The notes below the pieces were generated by a model that saw only the letters and a program-made list of their open reading frames with translations, had not been told where the DNA came from and did no database searches. A DNA stretch of 64,000 nucleotides from an uncultured Paracoccaceae bacterium (GTDB taxonomy: Bacteria > Pseudomonadota > Alphaproteobacteria > Rhodobacterales > Rhodobacteraceae): positions 496,001-560,000 of the forward strand of contig CANMYO010000001.1 in assembly GCA_947502145.1 (NCBI GenBank), read 5' to 3'. This document shows positions 16,289-23,246 of this stretch, in pieces. Every line of letters starts with the position of its first letter. Within the stretch, counting starts at the first letter, position 1. Both the position numbers and the translations under genes were made by a program.

Positions 16289-17671
16289 ATGAGCGGACAT
16301 AGCGACGCGCAATCCAACGACGGGCCTGGCAGGGCAGCCGAAACAGCAGAAACAGCGCCGTTGGACGAAATTCTGACCGTTGGACAATCCTTGTTCCAGC
16401 AAGGCGAGACTTTCTTCAATTCCCTGTTCAGGCCCTGGAATGCTTATCAAGTCGGCATCGTTGTCGGTCTTTTTGTCATCGCCCATGTCCTGCGCTGGTT
16501 CTTCGCACCGAAATTGCACAATTGGATGCGGACGCGCGAAGGCTGGCCAAAATGGCGCATGCGCTGGATGGTGGTCATTCACAAACGCATCCGAGCCATA
16601 TTCTTTGTCGCGCTGATCTGGACCACGCTGATCATCATGCGCGAAGTCACCTGGCCGTCGCGCAGTTACCTTATCGGTGTTGTTGCCAATCTCGCACTTG
16701 CCTGGCTGATTGTCGCCTTTGCAACACGATTGATCGGCAACCCGTTCCTGCGGTCGGTTGTGCGCTATGGCGCCTGGATCTGGATCACCCTGCGTGTTGT
16801 TGGCCTGACCGAAGAATTTGAGGCCCTGCTGGACAGCTTCGCGTTGGAAATTGGGCAGATGCGCATTTCGGTCTGGCTGATCTTGCAGGCCACTTTGATT
16901 GTCAGTGTCCTGTTCCTGACTGCCCGATTTATGTCGCGCGTCGTTTCCGGCCGTATCCGAGAAGCGACCGAGATCAGCCCTTCGATGCAGGTGTTGGCGG
17001 TCAAGGCGCTGCAAATCACCCTATATGGGGCCGCGTTTTTTATCGGCCTCAAGGCCATCGGCATTGACCTGACCGGCCTTGCGGTATTGTCCGGTGCCAT
17101 TGGTGTCGGCCTTGGTTTTGGTCTGCAAAAGGTCGTGTCAAACCTCGTGTCCGGGGTGATCATCCTGCTTGATAAGTCGATCAAACCCGGTGACGTCATC
17201 ACGACGGGTGAAACCTTTGGCTGGATCAACAGTCTTGGCGCGCGCTACGTGTCGATCACAACGCGCGATGGGCGCGAATACCTGATCCCCAACGAAGACC
17301 TGATTACCGGGCAGGTGGTGAACTGGTCGCATTCCAACGATTTCGTGCGGCTGGATATCCATTTTGGCACCGCCTATCACGACAACCCGCATGACGTCCG
17401 CAGGATCGCGATTGAGGCAGCGCAAAGCGTTGACAGGGTGCTGAGCCTGCGCCCCACCGTTTGTCATATCGTGGGATTTGGGGACAGTTCGGTCGATTAC
17501 GTGCTGCGGTTCTGGATCAGCGATCCCACCGGCGGGCTGACCAATATCCGCGGCAACGTCTATCTGGCGCTTTGGGACGCGTTTGAGGAACATGGCATTT
17601 CCATCCCGTTCCCGCAGCGCGAGGTCAAAATGCTGGACGGGTCGCAATTGCGCGTGAACCCCACGGATTGA
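16289..17671 (+). CDS. MscS-family mechanosensitive ion channel
   Basis: 460 aa. Several N-terminal helices (e.g. YQVGIVVGLFVIAHVL, YLIGVVANLALAWLIVAFA) precede the MscS pore helix region, which is Gly/Ala-rich (LAVLSGAIGVGLGFGLQKV), and the beta domain (KPGDVITTGETFGWI, EYLIPNEDLI). It is longer than E. coli MscS, a medium-size paralogue type. It releases solutes on hypo-osmotic shock. GGGAAAG precedes ATG 16289. It is likely monocistronic. Confidence 0.9.
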   Translation: MSGHSDAQSNDGPGRAAETAETAPLDEILTVGQSLFQQGETFFNSLFRPWNAYQVGIVVGLFVIAHVLRWFFAPKLHNWMRTREGWPKWRMRWMVVIHKRIRAIFFVALIWTTLIIMREVTWPSRSYLIGVVANLALAWLIVAFATRLIGNPFLRSVVRYGAWIWITLRVVGLTEEFEALLDSFALEIGQMRISVWLILQATLIVSVLFLTARFMSRVVSGRIREATEISPSMQVLAVKALQITLYGAAFFIGLKAIGIDLTGLAVLSGAIGVGLGFGLQKVVSNLVSGVIILLDKSIKPGDVITTGETFGWINSLGARYVSITTRDGREYLIPNEDLITGQVVNWSHSNDFVRLDIHFGTAYHDNPHDVRRIAIEAAQSVDRVLSLRPTVCHIVGFGDSSVDYVLRFWISDPTGGLTNIRGNVYLALWDAFEEHGISIPFPQREVKMLDGSQLRVNPTD

Positions 17672-17805
17672 CGCCCGAAAACCGACCCCGTAAACACGGC
17701 CGCTGTCACGCACCGCACGTGCACGGCAGAGCAGCGACGCGAGGTCACTTGATATGCTGTTCATTGAAATGACACGAATGCCTTGCTAAGTTTAATCATG
17801 CTTCG

Positions 17806-17826
17806 CGCCGGGGCATCCATCCGGCG
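17806..17826 (+). other. Hairpin in the rsfS leader
   Basis: CGCCGG-N9-CCGGCG, a perfect 6-bp stem ending 8 nt before the GGAGG at 17835. It could shield or space the ribosome-binding site of the short leader frame that follows. Confidence 0.3.
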
Positions 17827-17842
17827 TCACCTTTGGAGGACA

Positions 17843-17902
17843 ATGCACTGTCTTTATCCACTTCGGCAGGAACAACTGCCGCCCGCGAGACCGCAGCAAT
17901 GA
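17843..17902 (+). CDS. Possible 19-codon leader peptide overlapping rsfS
   Basis: GGAGG (17835-17839) precedes ATG 17843, which opens 19 codons (MHCLYPLRQEQLPPARPQQ) ending in a TGA that overlaps the rsfS ATG as ATGA. The spacing of 3 nt from GGAGG to ATG is tight. rsfS itself has no good Shine-Dalgarno, so translation could be delivered by this frame. The alternative is that rsfS starts at TTG 17833 and this ATG is accidental. Confidence 0.35.
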   Translation: MHCLYPLRQEQLPPARPQQ

Positions 17903-18264
17903 GTGGTCTGCAAACGCCTGACAGCGAAAAACTGCTCGCTGCCATCATGAACTCTCTGAATGACGACAAGGCCGAAGATGTTGTGCAGGTTGACCTGCGT
18001 GGCAAATCCGAGATGGGTGACTACATGGTCATCGCCTCGGGCCGTTCGACCCGACAGGTTTCTGCCATGGCGGAAAAGCTGGTCGACCGGATGAAACAAA
18101 CCTTTGGCGTCATTTCCAAGGTCGAAGGCAAGGACACCGGCGACTGGGTTCTGATTGATACCGGAGATGTCATCGTGCACATTTTCCGCCCCGAAGTGCG
18201 GGAATTCTATCAGTTGGAAAAAATGTGGCTGCCCGGCACCGCAGAGGCAGCCAAGGCCACCTGA
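17899..18264 (+). CDS. rsfS: Ribosome silencing factor RsfS
   Basis: 121 aa. The conserved core is plain: DDKAEDVVQVDL, MGDYMVIASGRSTRQV, and GDWVLIDTGDVIVHIF...REFYQLEKMW. It binds ribosomal protein L14 on the 50S subunit and blocks subunit joining in stationary phase. ATG 17899 fits the usual family N terminus; the upstream in-frame TTG at 17833 would add 22 residues. The stop overlaps the rlmH start (TGATG), the usual alphaproteobacterial pairing. Confidence 0.94.
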   Translation: MSGLQTPDSEKLLAAIMNSLNDDKAEDVVQVDLRGKSEMGDYMVIASGRSTRQVSAMAEKLVDRMKQTFGVISKVEGKDTGDWVLIDTGDVIVHIFRPEVREFYQLEKMWLPGTAEAAKAT

Positions 18265-18734
18265 TGCGCGTCCATCTGACGGCTGTGGGTCGCTTGCGCA
18301 GCGGGCCCGAGCGGGACTTGTTTGACGATTACCAGACGCGGTTTGACCGCACGGGCCGGGCGCTGGCGCTTGGCCCTTTGTCGTTGACAGAGGTCGAGGA
18401 CAAGAAGGGCGGCGGCATGGCGGGCGAAGCGGCGTTGCTTGAACGGACTTTGCCACAGGGTGCGACCCTTTGCGTTCTGGATGAACGTGGCACGCTGATG
18501 ACATCACCCAAGTTCGCCCGGAAAATGGGGCAATGGCGCGATCAGGGGGTCAGCGATCTGGCCTTTGTGATCGGCGGGGCGGATGGCATTGACCCAGGAC
18601 TGCGTGCGCAGGCCGACTTTGCGCTGTCATTCGGGCAAATGGTCTGGCCCCATATGCTTGTACGGGTCATGCTGGCAGAGCAGCTTTACCGCGCGGCCAG
18701 CATATTGGCAGGCAGCCCCTATCACCGCGCCTGA
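18264..18734 (+). CDS. rlmH: 23S rRNA (pseudouridine1915-N3)-methyltransferase RlmH
   Basis: 156 aa SPOUT methyltransferase. The SAM-binding trefoil is shown by DLAFVIGGADGID and the C-terminal signature HMLVRVMLAEQLYRAASILAGSPYHR. It methylates helix 69 of 23S rRNA on the assembled ribosome. The start overlaps the rsfS stop. Confidence 0.95.
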   Translation: MRVHLTAVGRLRSGPERDLFDDYQTRFDRTGRALALGPLSLTEVEDKKGGGMAGEAALLERTLPQGATLCVLDERGTLMTSPKFARKMGQWRDQGVSDLAFVIGGADGIDPGLRAQADFALSFGQMVWPHMLVRVMLAEQLYRAASILAGSPYHRA

Positions 18735-18821
18735 TCAACGGCGAAAAATTGACCGGAACCGATGCGAAGCGGTTTTGTCTTTGCGGGCTTTGCGCTAGGT
18801 CAGGGCCAAAGGAGAGATTTG

Positions 18822-20336
18822 ATGTCAGCACCCAAGCCTGTAGTCCTGTGTATTCTGGATGGATGGGGGCTGCGTGAGGATACGACAGCAAATGCCCCTG
18901 CCCTGGCCAAGACGCCCAATTTTGACCGCATCTGGTCAGAGTGCCCCCATGCGCAACTGGTGACCCATGGTCCTGATGCGGGTCTGCCATCAGGGCAGAT
19001 GGGCAATTCCGAAGTGGGCCACACGAATATCGGCGCAGGCCGGGTGGTGGCGATGGATCTGGGGCAGATTGATCTTGCGATCGAGGACGGATCATTTGCA
19101 CAGATGCCGGCCTTGCTGGCGTTTATCGGCACACTCAAGGAAACCGGCGGCTGGGCCCATCTGATGGGCGTCGTTTCGGATGGTGGGGTGCATGGGCATA
19201 TCCACCATATTGTGGCCGCAGCGCAGGTTTTGCGGGCGCATGGGATCACCGTGGTGGTGCATGCGATCACAGACGGGCGCGACGTGGCCCCGAAATCGGC
19301 GCATGACTTTATGGCCAAGCTGATCAAATGGCTGCCCGAAGGGGTCAAGGTCGCCACGGTCACCGGGCGCTATTATGCGATGGATCGGGATAACCGCTGG
19401 GATCGTGTGCAATCGGCATTTGCATGCATCATGGATGGCGAAGGCGCGGCCGCCGATGATCCCAGGGCCGCGATTGATCAGGCCTATGCGGCAGGCAAGA
19501 CGGACGAATTCATTCCGGCGACGGTCATCGGCAATTATGACGGTGTGCGGGACGAAGACGGGCTGTTCTGCCTCAATTTCCGGTCTGACCGGGCGCGCGA
19601 GATCCTGGAGGCCATTGGCAACCCGGAGTTTGACGGGTTTGAACGGCAACAGCCGATATTGGCCGCGCGGCTTGGGATGGTGGAGTATTCCGACAGGCAC
19701 AATGACTGGTATCCGACCGTGTTCCCCAAGCGCGAGATTAAGAATACTTTGGGCGCCTGGGTGGCCAGGGCCGGGTTGCGGCAATTCCGGCTGGCAGAGA
19801 CAGAAAAGTATCCGCATGTGACATTCTTTCTGAATGGGGGCGTCGAAACGCCCGCTCCGGGCGAGGATCGCCACATGCCAAAATCGCCCAATGTCGCGAC
19901 CTATGATCTGCAGCCTGAAATGTCCGCAGCTGAGGTGACCGCGGCTTTTGTCGGTGCCATCAAGGATGGCTATGACCTGATCGTCACCAATTTTGCCAAC
20001 CCCGATATGGTGGGCCACACCGGTGATCTGCAGGCCGCGATCAGCGCCTGTGAGGCAGTAGATGCCGGTCTGGGCGCAGTTCTTGCCGCGCTGGAAGACG
20101 CAGGTGGCGCGATGATCGTGACCGCTGATCACGGCAATTGCGAAACCATGATCGACCCGGACACCGGCGGCGCACATACCGCGCATACCCTGAACCCGGT
20201 GCCCGTGGTGCTGGTGGGCGGCCCGCAGGGCACGACGCTGCACAACGGGCGGTTGGCCGATCTTGCCCCCACAGTTCTGCAATTGATGCACTTGGAACAG
20301 CCCCCGGAAATGACCGGGAAGAGCCTGATTGACTGA
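18822..20336 (+). CDS. gpmI: 2,3-bisphosphoglycerate-independent phosphoglycerate mutase
   Basis: 504 aa, family length. It interconverts 3- and 2-phosphoglycerate using two metal ions (usually Mn). The catalytic serine lies in QMGNSEVGH (Ser63), and metal ligands appear in LCILDGWG, NPDMVGHTGD and VTADHGNCE. ATG 18822 has AAAGGAGAG upstream; the frame's earlier codon would add 20 residues of no similarity. The stop is directly followed by the envC-like gene. Confidence 0.96.
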   Translation: MSAPKPVVLCILDGWGLREDTTANAPALAKTPNFDRIWSECPHAQLVTHGPDAGLPSGQMGNSEVGHTNIGAGRVVAMDLGQIDLAIEDGSFAQMPALLAFIGTLKETGGWAHLMGVVSDGGVHGHIHHIVAAAQVLRAHGITVVVHAITDGRDVAPKSAHDFMAKLIKWLPEGVKVATVTGRYYAMDRDNRWDRVQSAFACIMDGEGAAADDPRAAIDQAYAAGKTDEFIPATVIGNYDGVRDEDGLFCLNFRSDRAREILEAIGNPEFDGFERQQPILAARLGMVEYSDRHNDWYPTVFPKREIKNTLGAWVARAGLRQFRLAETEKYPHVTFFLNGGVETPAPGEDRHMPKSPNVATYDLQPEMSAAEVTAAFVGAIKDGYDLIVTNFANPDMVGHTGDLQAAISACEAVDAGLGAVLAALEDAGGAMIVTADHGNCETMIDPDTGGAHTAHTLNPVPVVLVGGPQGTTLHNGRLADLAPTVLQLMHLEQPPEMTGKSLID

Positions 20337-20339
20337 GTG

Positions 20340-21449
20340 ATGCGGATTTGGGCGGCGCTGTTCTGGTGCATTGCAACACCACTTTGGGCACAGGAGTCAC
20401 CGGCGCAATCCGCGCAGGCCGCAGCCGCGCGGCTGGATATCGCCGGCGCATTGCTGCAGGCCGCTGACAGCAAGCGCGACCGGGTCGCGGCGCTGACGGA
20501 AACCGTCCACGCCTATGAGGCCGGTCTGGTCGCAATGCGTGATGGATTGCGCAAAGCCGCGGTGCGGCAAGCCCGGATCGAGGCGCAGCTGCAATCCAAG
20601 CGGGTCGAGGTCGGGCGCCTGCTTGGCGCGCTGCAATCCATTGGACGCGCACCCGCCCCGCTTTTGCTGTTGCATCCCAGCGGCCCGCTGGGCACGGCGC
20701 GCTCTGGCATGATGGCCGCAGATGTCACGCCCGCGCTACAGGCAGAAGTTGAACAGCTCCGGGCGCAGTTGGAAGAGCTCGCCACGCTGCGCACCTTGCA
20801 GGAAAGCGCCGTGGACACGATTGCCGCCGGGCTGGACGGGGCACAAGAGGCCCGCGCGCTGTTAAGCGCCGCAATTTCGGACCGCACCGATCTGCCGCAA
20901 AGGTTTGTCGATGATCCGGTCCAGACCTCACTGTTGCTTGCCAGTGCCGAAACGCTGGATGCATTCGCATCAAGCCTGACGGATACCTTCCTGACGGACG
21001 CCACCCCGATATCTGCCAGCGCAGAGGGCAACCTGCCCCTGCCCGTCCAAGGCACGATTCTGCGCAGCTATAACGCCGCGGATGCCGCCGGGATCGCCCG
21101 CCCCGGCATTATCATCGCCGCCCGGCCGCGGGCCATGGTCACAACCCCGCTTCCGGCAACGATTCTATTTCGCGGCCCGCTGCTGGATTACGGCAATGTT
21201 GTCATCCTCGAGCCCGCAGCCGATGTTTTATTCATCATCGCTGGCCTGGCGGAGGTATTTGGCGAACCCGGACAAGTGCTGCCAGCCGGGAGCGCAATTG
21301 GATTATTGGGCGGAGAACAGCCAAACGTTGACGCGATTTTGACCCAAAGCGATGGCGCAGGGGGCGGTAACGCGACGCAGACCCTTTATCTTGAGGTCAG
21401 AGACGGGCAAAGTCCCGTGGACCCGGCCTCTTGGTTTGCGCTGGAATGA
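20340..21449 (+). CDS. EnvC-like murein hydrolase activator (degenerate LytM/M23 domain)
   Basis: 369 aa: signal peptide (IWAALFWCIATPLWA, cleavage before QE), a coiled-coil region (about residues 30-190, rich in Ala/Arg/Glu/Gln), then an M23/LytM-like C-terminal domain (GTILRSYN, GNVVILEPAADVLFII, LYLEVRDGQSPVDP). The zinc ligands of active M23 peptidases are absent, as in EnvC/NlpD, which activate cell-wall amidases. ATG 20340 starts 3 nt after the gpmI stop. The gene order gpmI-envC-ctpA supports a cell-separation role. Confidence 0.85.
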   Translation: MRIWAALFWCIATPLWAQESPAQSAQAAAARLDIAGALLQAADSKRDRVAALTETVHAYEAGLVAMRDGLRKAAVRQARIEAQLQSKRVEVGRLLGALQSIGRAPAPLLLLHPSGPLGTARSGMMAADVTPALQAEVEQLRAQLEELATLRTLQESAVDTIAAGLDGAQEARALLSAAISDRTDLPQRFVDDPVQTSLLLASAETLDAFASSLTDTFLTDATPISASAEGNLPLPVQGTILRSYNAADAAGIARPGIIIAARPRAMVTTPLPATILFRGPLLDYGNVVILEPAADVLFIIAGLAEVFGEPGQVLPAGSAIGLLGGEQPNVDAILTQSDGAGGGNATQTLYLEVRDGQSPVDPASWFALE

Positions 21450-21463
21450 GATAGGACCGACAG

Positions 21464-22810
21464 ATGAAGAAACTGATGATGGCCGCTGCCAGCGGCACCG
21501 TTCTGGGCCTCATGGCGACAACCCAGATTGCAGGGCCGCTTGTGGCGCAAGAGGCAACGCAGGATGCGAATGTCTATGAGCAACTGGATCTGTTTGGCGA
21601 CATCTTTGAACGGATCCGTCAGGGCTATGTCGAAGATGTTGACGAAAAGGACCTGATACAGGCGGCGATCAACGGCATGTTGACGTCACTTGACCCCCAT
21701 TCAAGCTACCTGTCGGAAGATGATGCTGCGGATATGCGGGTCCAGACCCGTGGCGAATTTGGCGGGCTGGGTCTTGAGGTCACACAGGAAGAAGGCTTTG
21801 TCAAAGTCGTTTCGCCGATTGATGGCACACCAGCCGCCGCGGCCGGCATGGAAGCCGGCGATTTTATCACCGCTGTGGACGGCGAAAGCCTGCTGGGCCT
21901 GACCTTGGACGAGGCGCTTGAGTATCTGCGCGGGCCGGTCGGATCCGAGGTCATTATCACGGTTGTGCGGGAAGGTGAGATTGAGCCCTTTGAGGTATCA
22001 ATCATCCGCGACACGATCAAACTGACCGCCGTGCGGCACCGGACCGAGGGCAATGCGGTGGTTTTGCGCGTGACCACCTTTAATGCCCAGACATTCCCGA
22101 ATCTGGAAGAGGGCCTGAAAGAGCAGGTCGAAGCAGCGGGCGGCATCGACAATATTGATGGCGTGATCATTGACCTGCGCAACAACCCCGGTGGGCTGCT
22201 TAATCAGGCCGTTTACGTGTCGGATGCATTCCTTGAGGCTGGCGAAATCGTTTCGACGCGCGGCCGCGATCCGCAGGATGGCGACAGGTACAATGCAACG
22301 CCCGGTGATCTGGCGCAGGGCAAGCCCATTGTCGTGCTGATCAACGGCGGCTCTGCCTCGGCGTCGGAAATCGTGGCGGGTGCCTTGCAGGATCACCGTC
22401 GCGCGATTGTCGTAGGGACAAAATCCTTTGGCAAGGGATCCGTACAGACGGTGGTGCCGCTGCAGGGGAACGGTGCGATGCGCCTGACAACCGCGCGGTA
22501 TTACACACCGTCTGGCAGATCCATTCAGGCGCTTGGCATTTCGCCCGACATCATCGTTGAACAGCCCCGCCGCACCCCCGAGGATGAGGCCGCGGAGGAG
22601 GAACAGTCCGGCGGTATCTTCCGGTCTGAAGCGGATCTGCGTGGCGCGCTGAATAATGACAGCCTGACCGAAGATGAAATTCGCCAGATCGAAGAAGATC
22701 GGGACCGTGCAGAAGCCGCAGCGCAATTGCGCGAAGACGACTACCAGCTGGCCTATGCGATTGATATTCTCAAAGGGTTGAACGCCCTTGGCCCCGTCAA
22801 TGAGGAATAG
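21464..22810 (+). CDS. ctpA: C-terminal processing peptidase (S41 family)
   Basis: 448 aa. A signal peptide/anchor (residues ~1-28) is followed by a PDZ domain (EFGGLGLEVTQEEGFVKVVSPI) and the S41 catalytic domain. The Ser/Lys dyad lies in GGSASASEIVAGAL (about 294-307) and GTKSFGKGSVQT (about 318-329). It cleaves C termini of periplasmic substrates, often murein hydrolases. It is 14 bp behind the envC-like gene, so it is cotranscribed. A hairpin at 22856 follows. Confidence 0.93.
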   Translation: MKKLMMAAASGTVLGLMATTQIAGPLVAQEATQDANVYEQLDLFGDIFERIRQGYVEDVDEKDLIQAAINGMLTSLDPHSSYLSEDDAADMRVQTRGEFGGLGLEVTQEEGFVKVVSPIDGTPAAAAGMEAGDFITAVDGESLLGLTLDEALEYLRGPVGSEVIITVVREGEIEPFEVSIIRDTIKLTAVRHRTEGNAVVLRVTTFNAQTFPNLEEGLKEQVEAAGGIDNIDGVIIDLRNNPGGLLNQAVYVSDAFLEAGEIVSTRGRDPQDGDRYNATPGDLAQGKPIVVLINGGSASASEIVAGALQDHRRAIVVGTKSFGKGSVQTVVPLQGNGAMRLTTARYYTPSGRSIQALGISPDIIVEQPRRTPEDEAAEEEQSGGIFRSEADLRGALNNDSLTEDEIRQIEEDRDRAEAAAQLREDDYQLAYAIDILKGLNALGPVNEE

Positions 22811-22956
22811 ATCACCGTCCGGAAAACCACCGTCAAGGGATCAGGAAAACGACTGTTGGCATGACAAATGCCAAGAGGAATAAGAGTGCTGTGAAACGGA
22901 ATGGCATCGAAAATAGCCTTAATAAATGGTACAACTACAGGATGCGTAGCAACCTA

Positions 22957-22971
22957 TTAACAAAGAGTTAA
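22957..22971. promoter_or_regulatory. CtrA box
   Basis: TTAACAAAGAGTTAA matches TTAA-N7-TTAA exactly. CtrA, the cell-cycle/motility response regulator of alphaproteobacteria, binds this motif, usually overlapping the -35 region. If so here, transcription would start near 22990-23010 on the plus strand. Confidence 0.6.
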
Positions 22972-22994
22972 GTGCTAACTGCGGCCTGTGATTG

Positions 22995-23242
22995 ATGGGC
23001 GACATTTTGCCGGAACGGCCAAGATTATTGCCTTTCCCCAGATATATAGGGAGTTTGCACGCGGATGCGCTGCTGCCGTGCACTCTTTATGCAAATTTCA
23101 ACTCTGAGGGGTATCGCAGCGCCCGCCGCCTGACGGTGAAACGGCCAAAACCAGATATGCAAGACCGTGGGGCGTGTCGCGCGGTAGCGCGCGACCGGGC
23201 AGTGCCGAAAGGATGAAGGCCGGGATTTTGTCCCGGCCTTTT
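22995..23242 (+). ncRNA. Candidate CtrA-controlled small RNA or small-protein transcript
   Basis: The start is set by the CtrA box and the end by the terminator. The RNA would be ~240 nt and structured (GTCGCGCG-GTAG-CGCGCGAC at 23176-23195; GCCG-GAA-CGGC near its 5' end). It also contains an open frame from ATG 22995 to TGA just before the terminator stem (73 codons, basic, no recognisable family, no Shine-Dalgarno). I cannot decide between sRNA and small mRNA. Confidence 0.4.
23216..23242 (+). terminator. Rho-independent terminator
   Basis: AAGGCCGGGA-TTTTG-TCCCGGCCTT, a perfect 10-bp stem ending in TTTT on the plus strand, 4 bp from the convergent dehydrogenase stop codon. It probably also blocks read-through from the minus strand. 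Confidence 0.85.
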
Positions 23243-23246
23243 CGTA

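Larger units (their letters stand above)
22811..23246. other. 436-bp spacer after ctpA with CtrA box and terminator
   Basis: In order: a TTGGCAT-N5-ATGCCAA hairpin (22856-22874), probably the ctpA mRNA end; an AT-rich stretch; a canonical CtrA box (22957-22971); about 240 nt with a 73-codon open frame from ATG 22995 lacking a ribosome-binding site; an 8-bp hairpin (23176-23195); and a strong terminator (23216-23242). The layout suggests a separate short plus-strand transcript. Confidence 0.6.

Noticed and set aside
19092-20291. 399-codon minus-strand frame opposite gpmI
   Set aside because: Shadow of gpmI; no ribosome-binding site and no recognisable motif.
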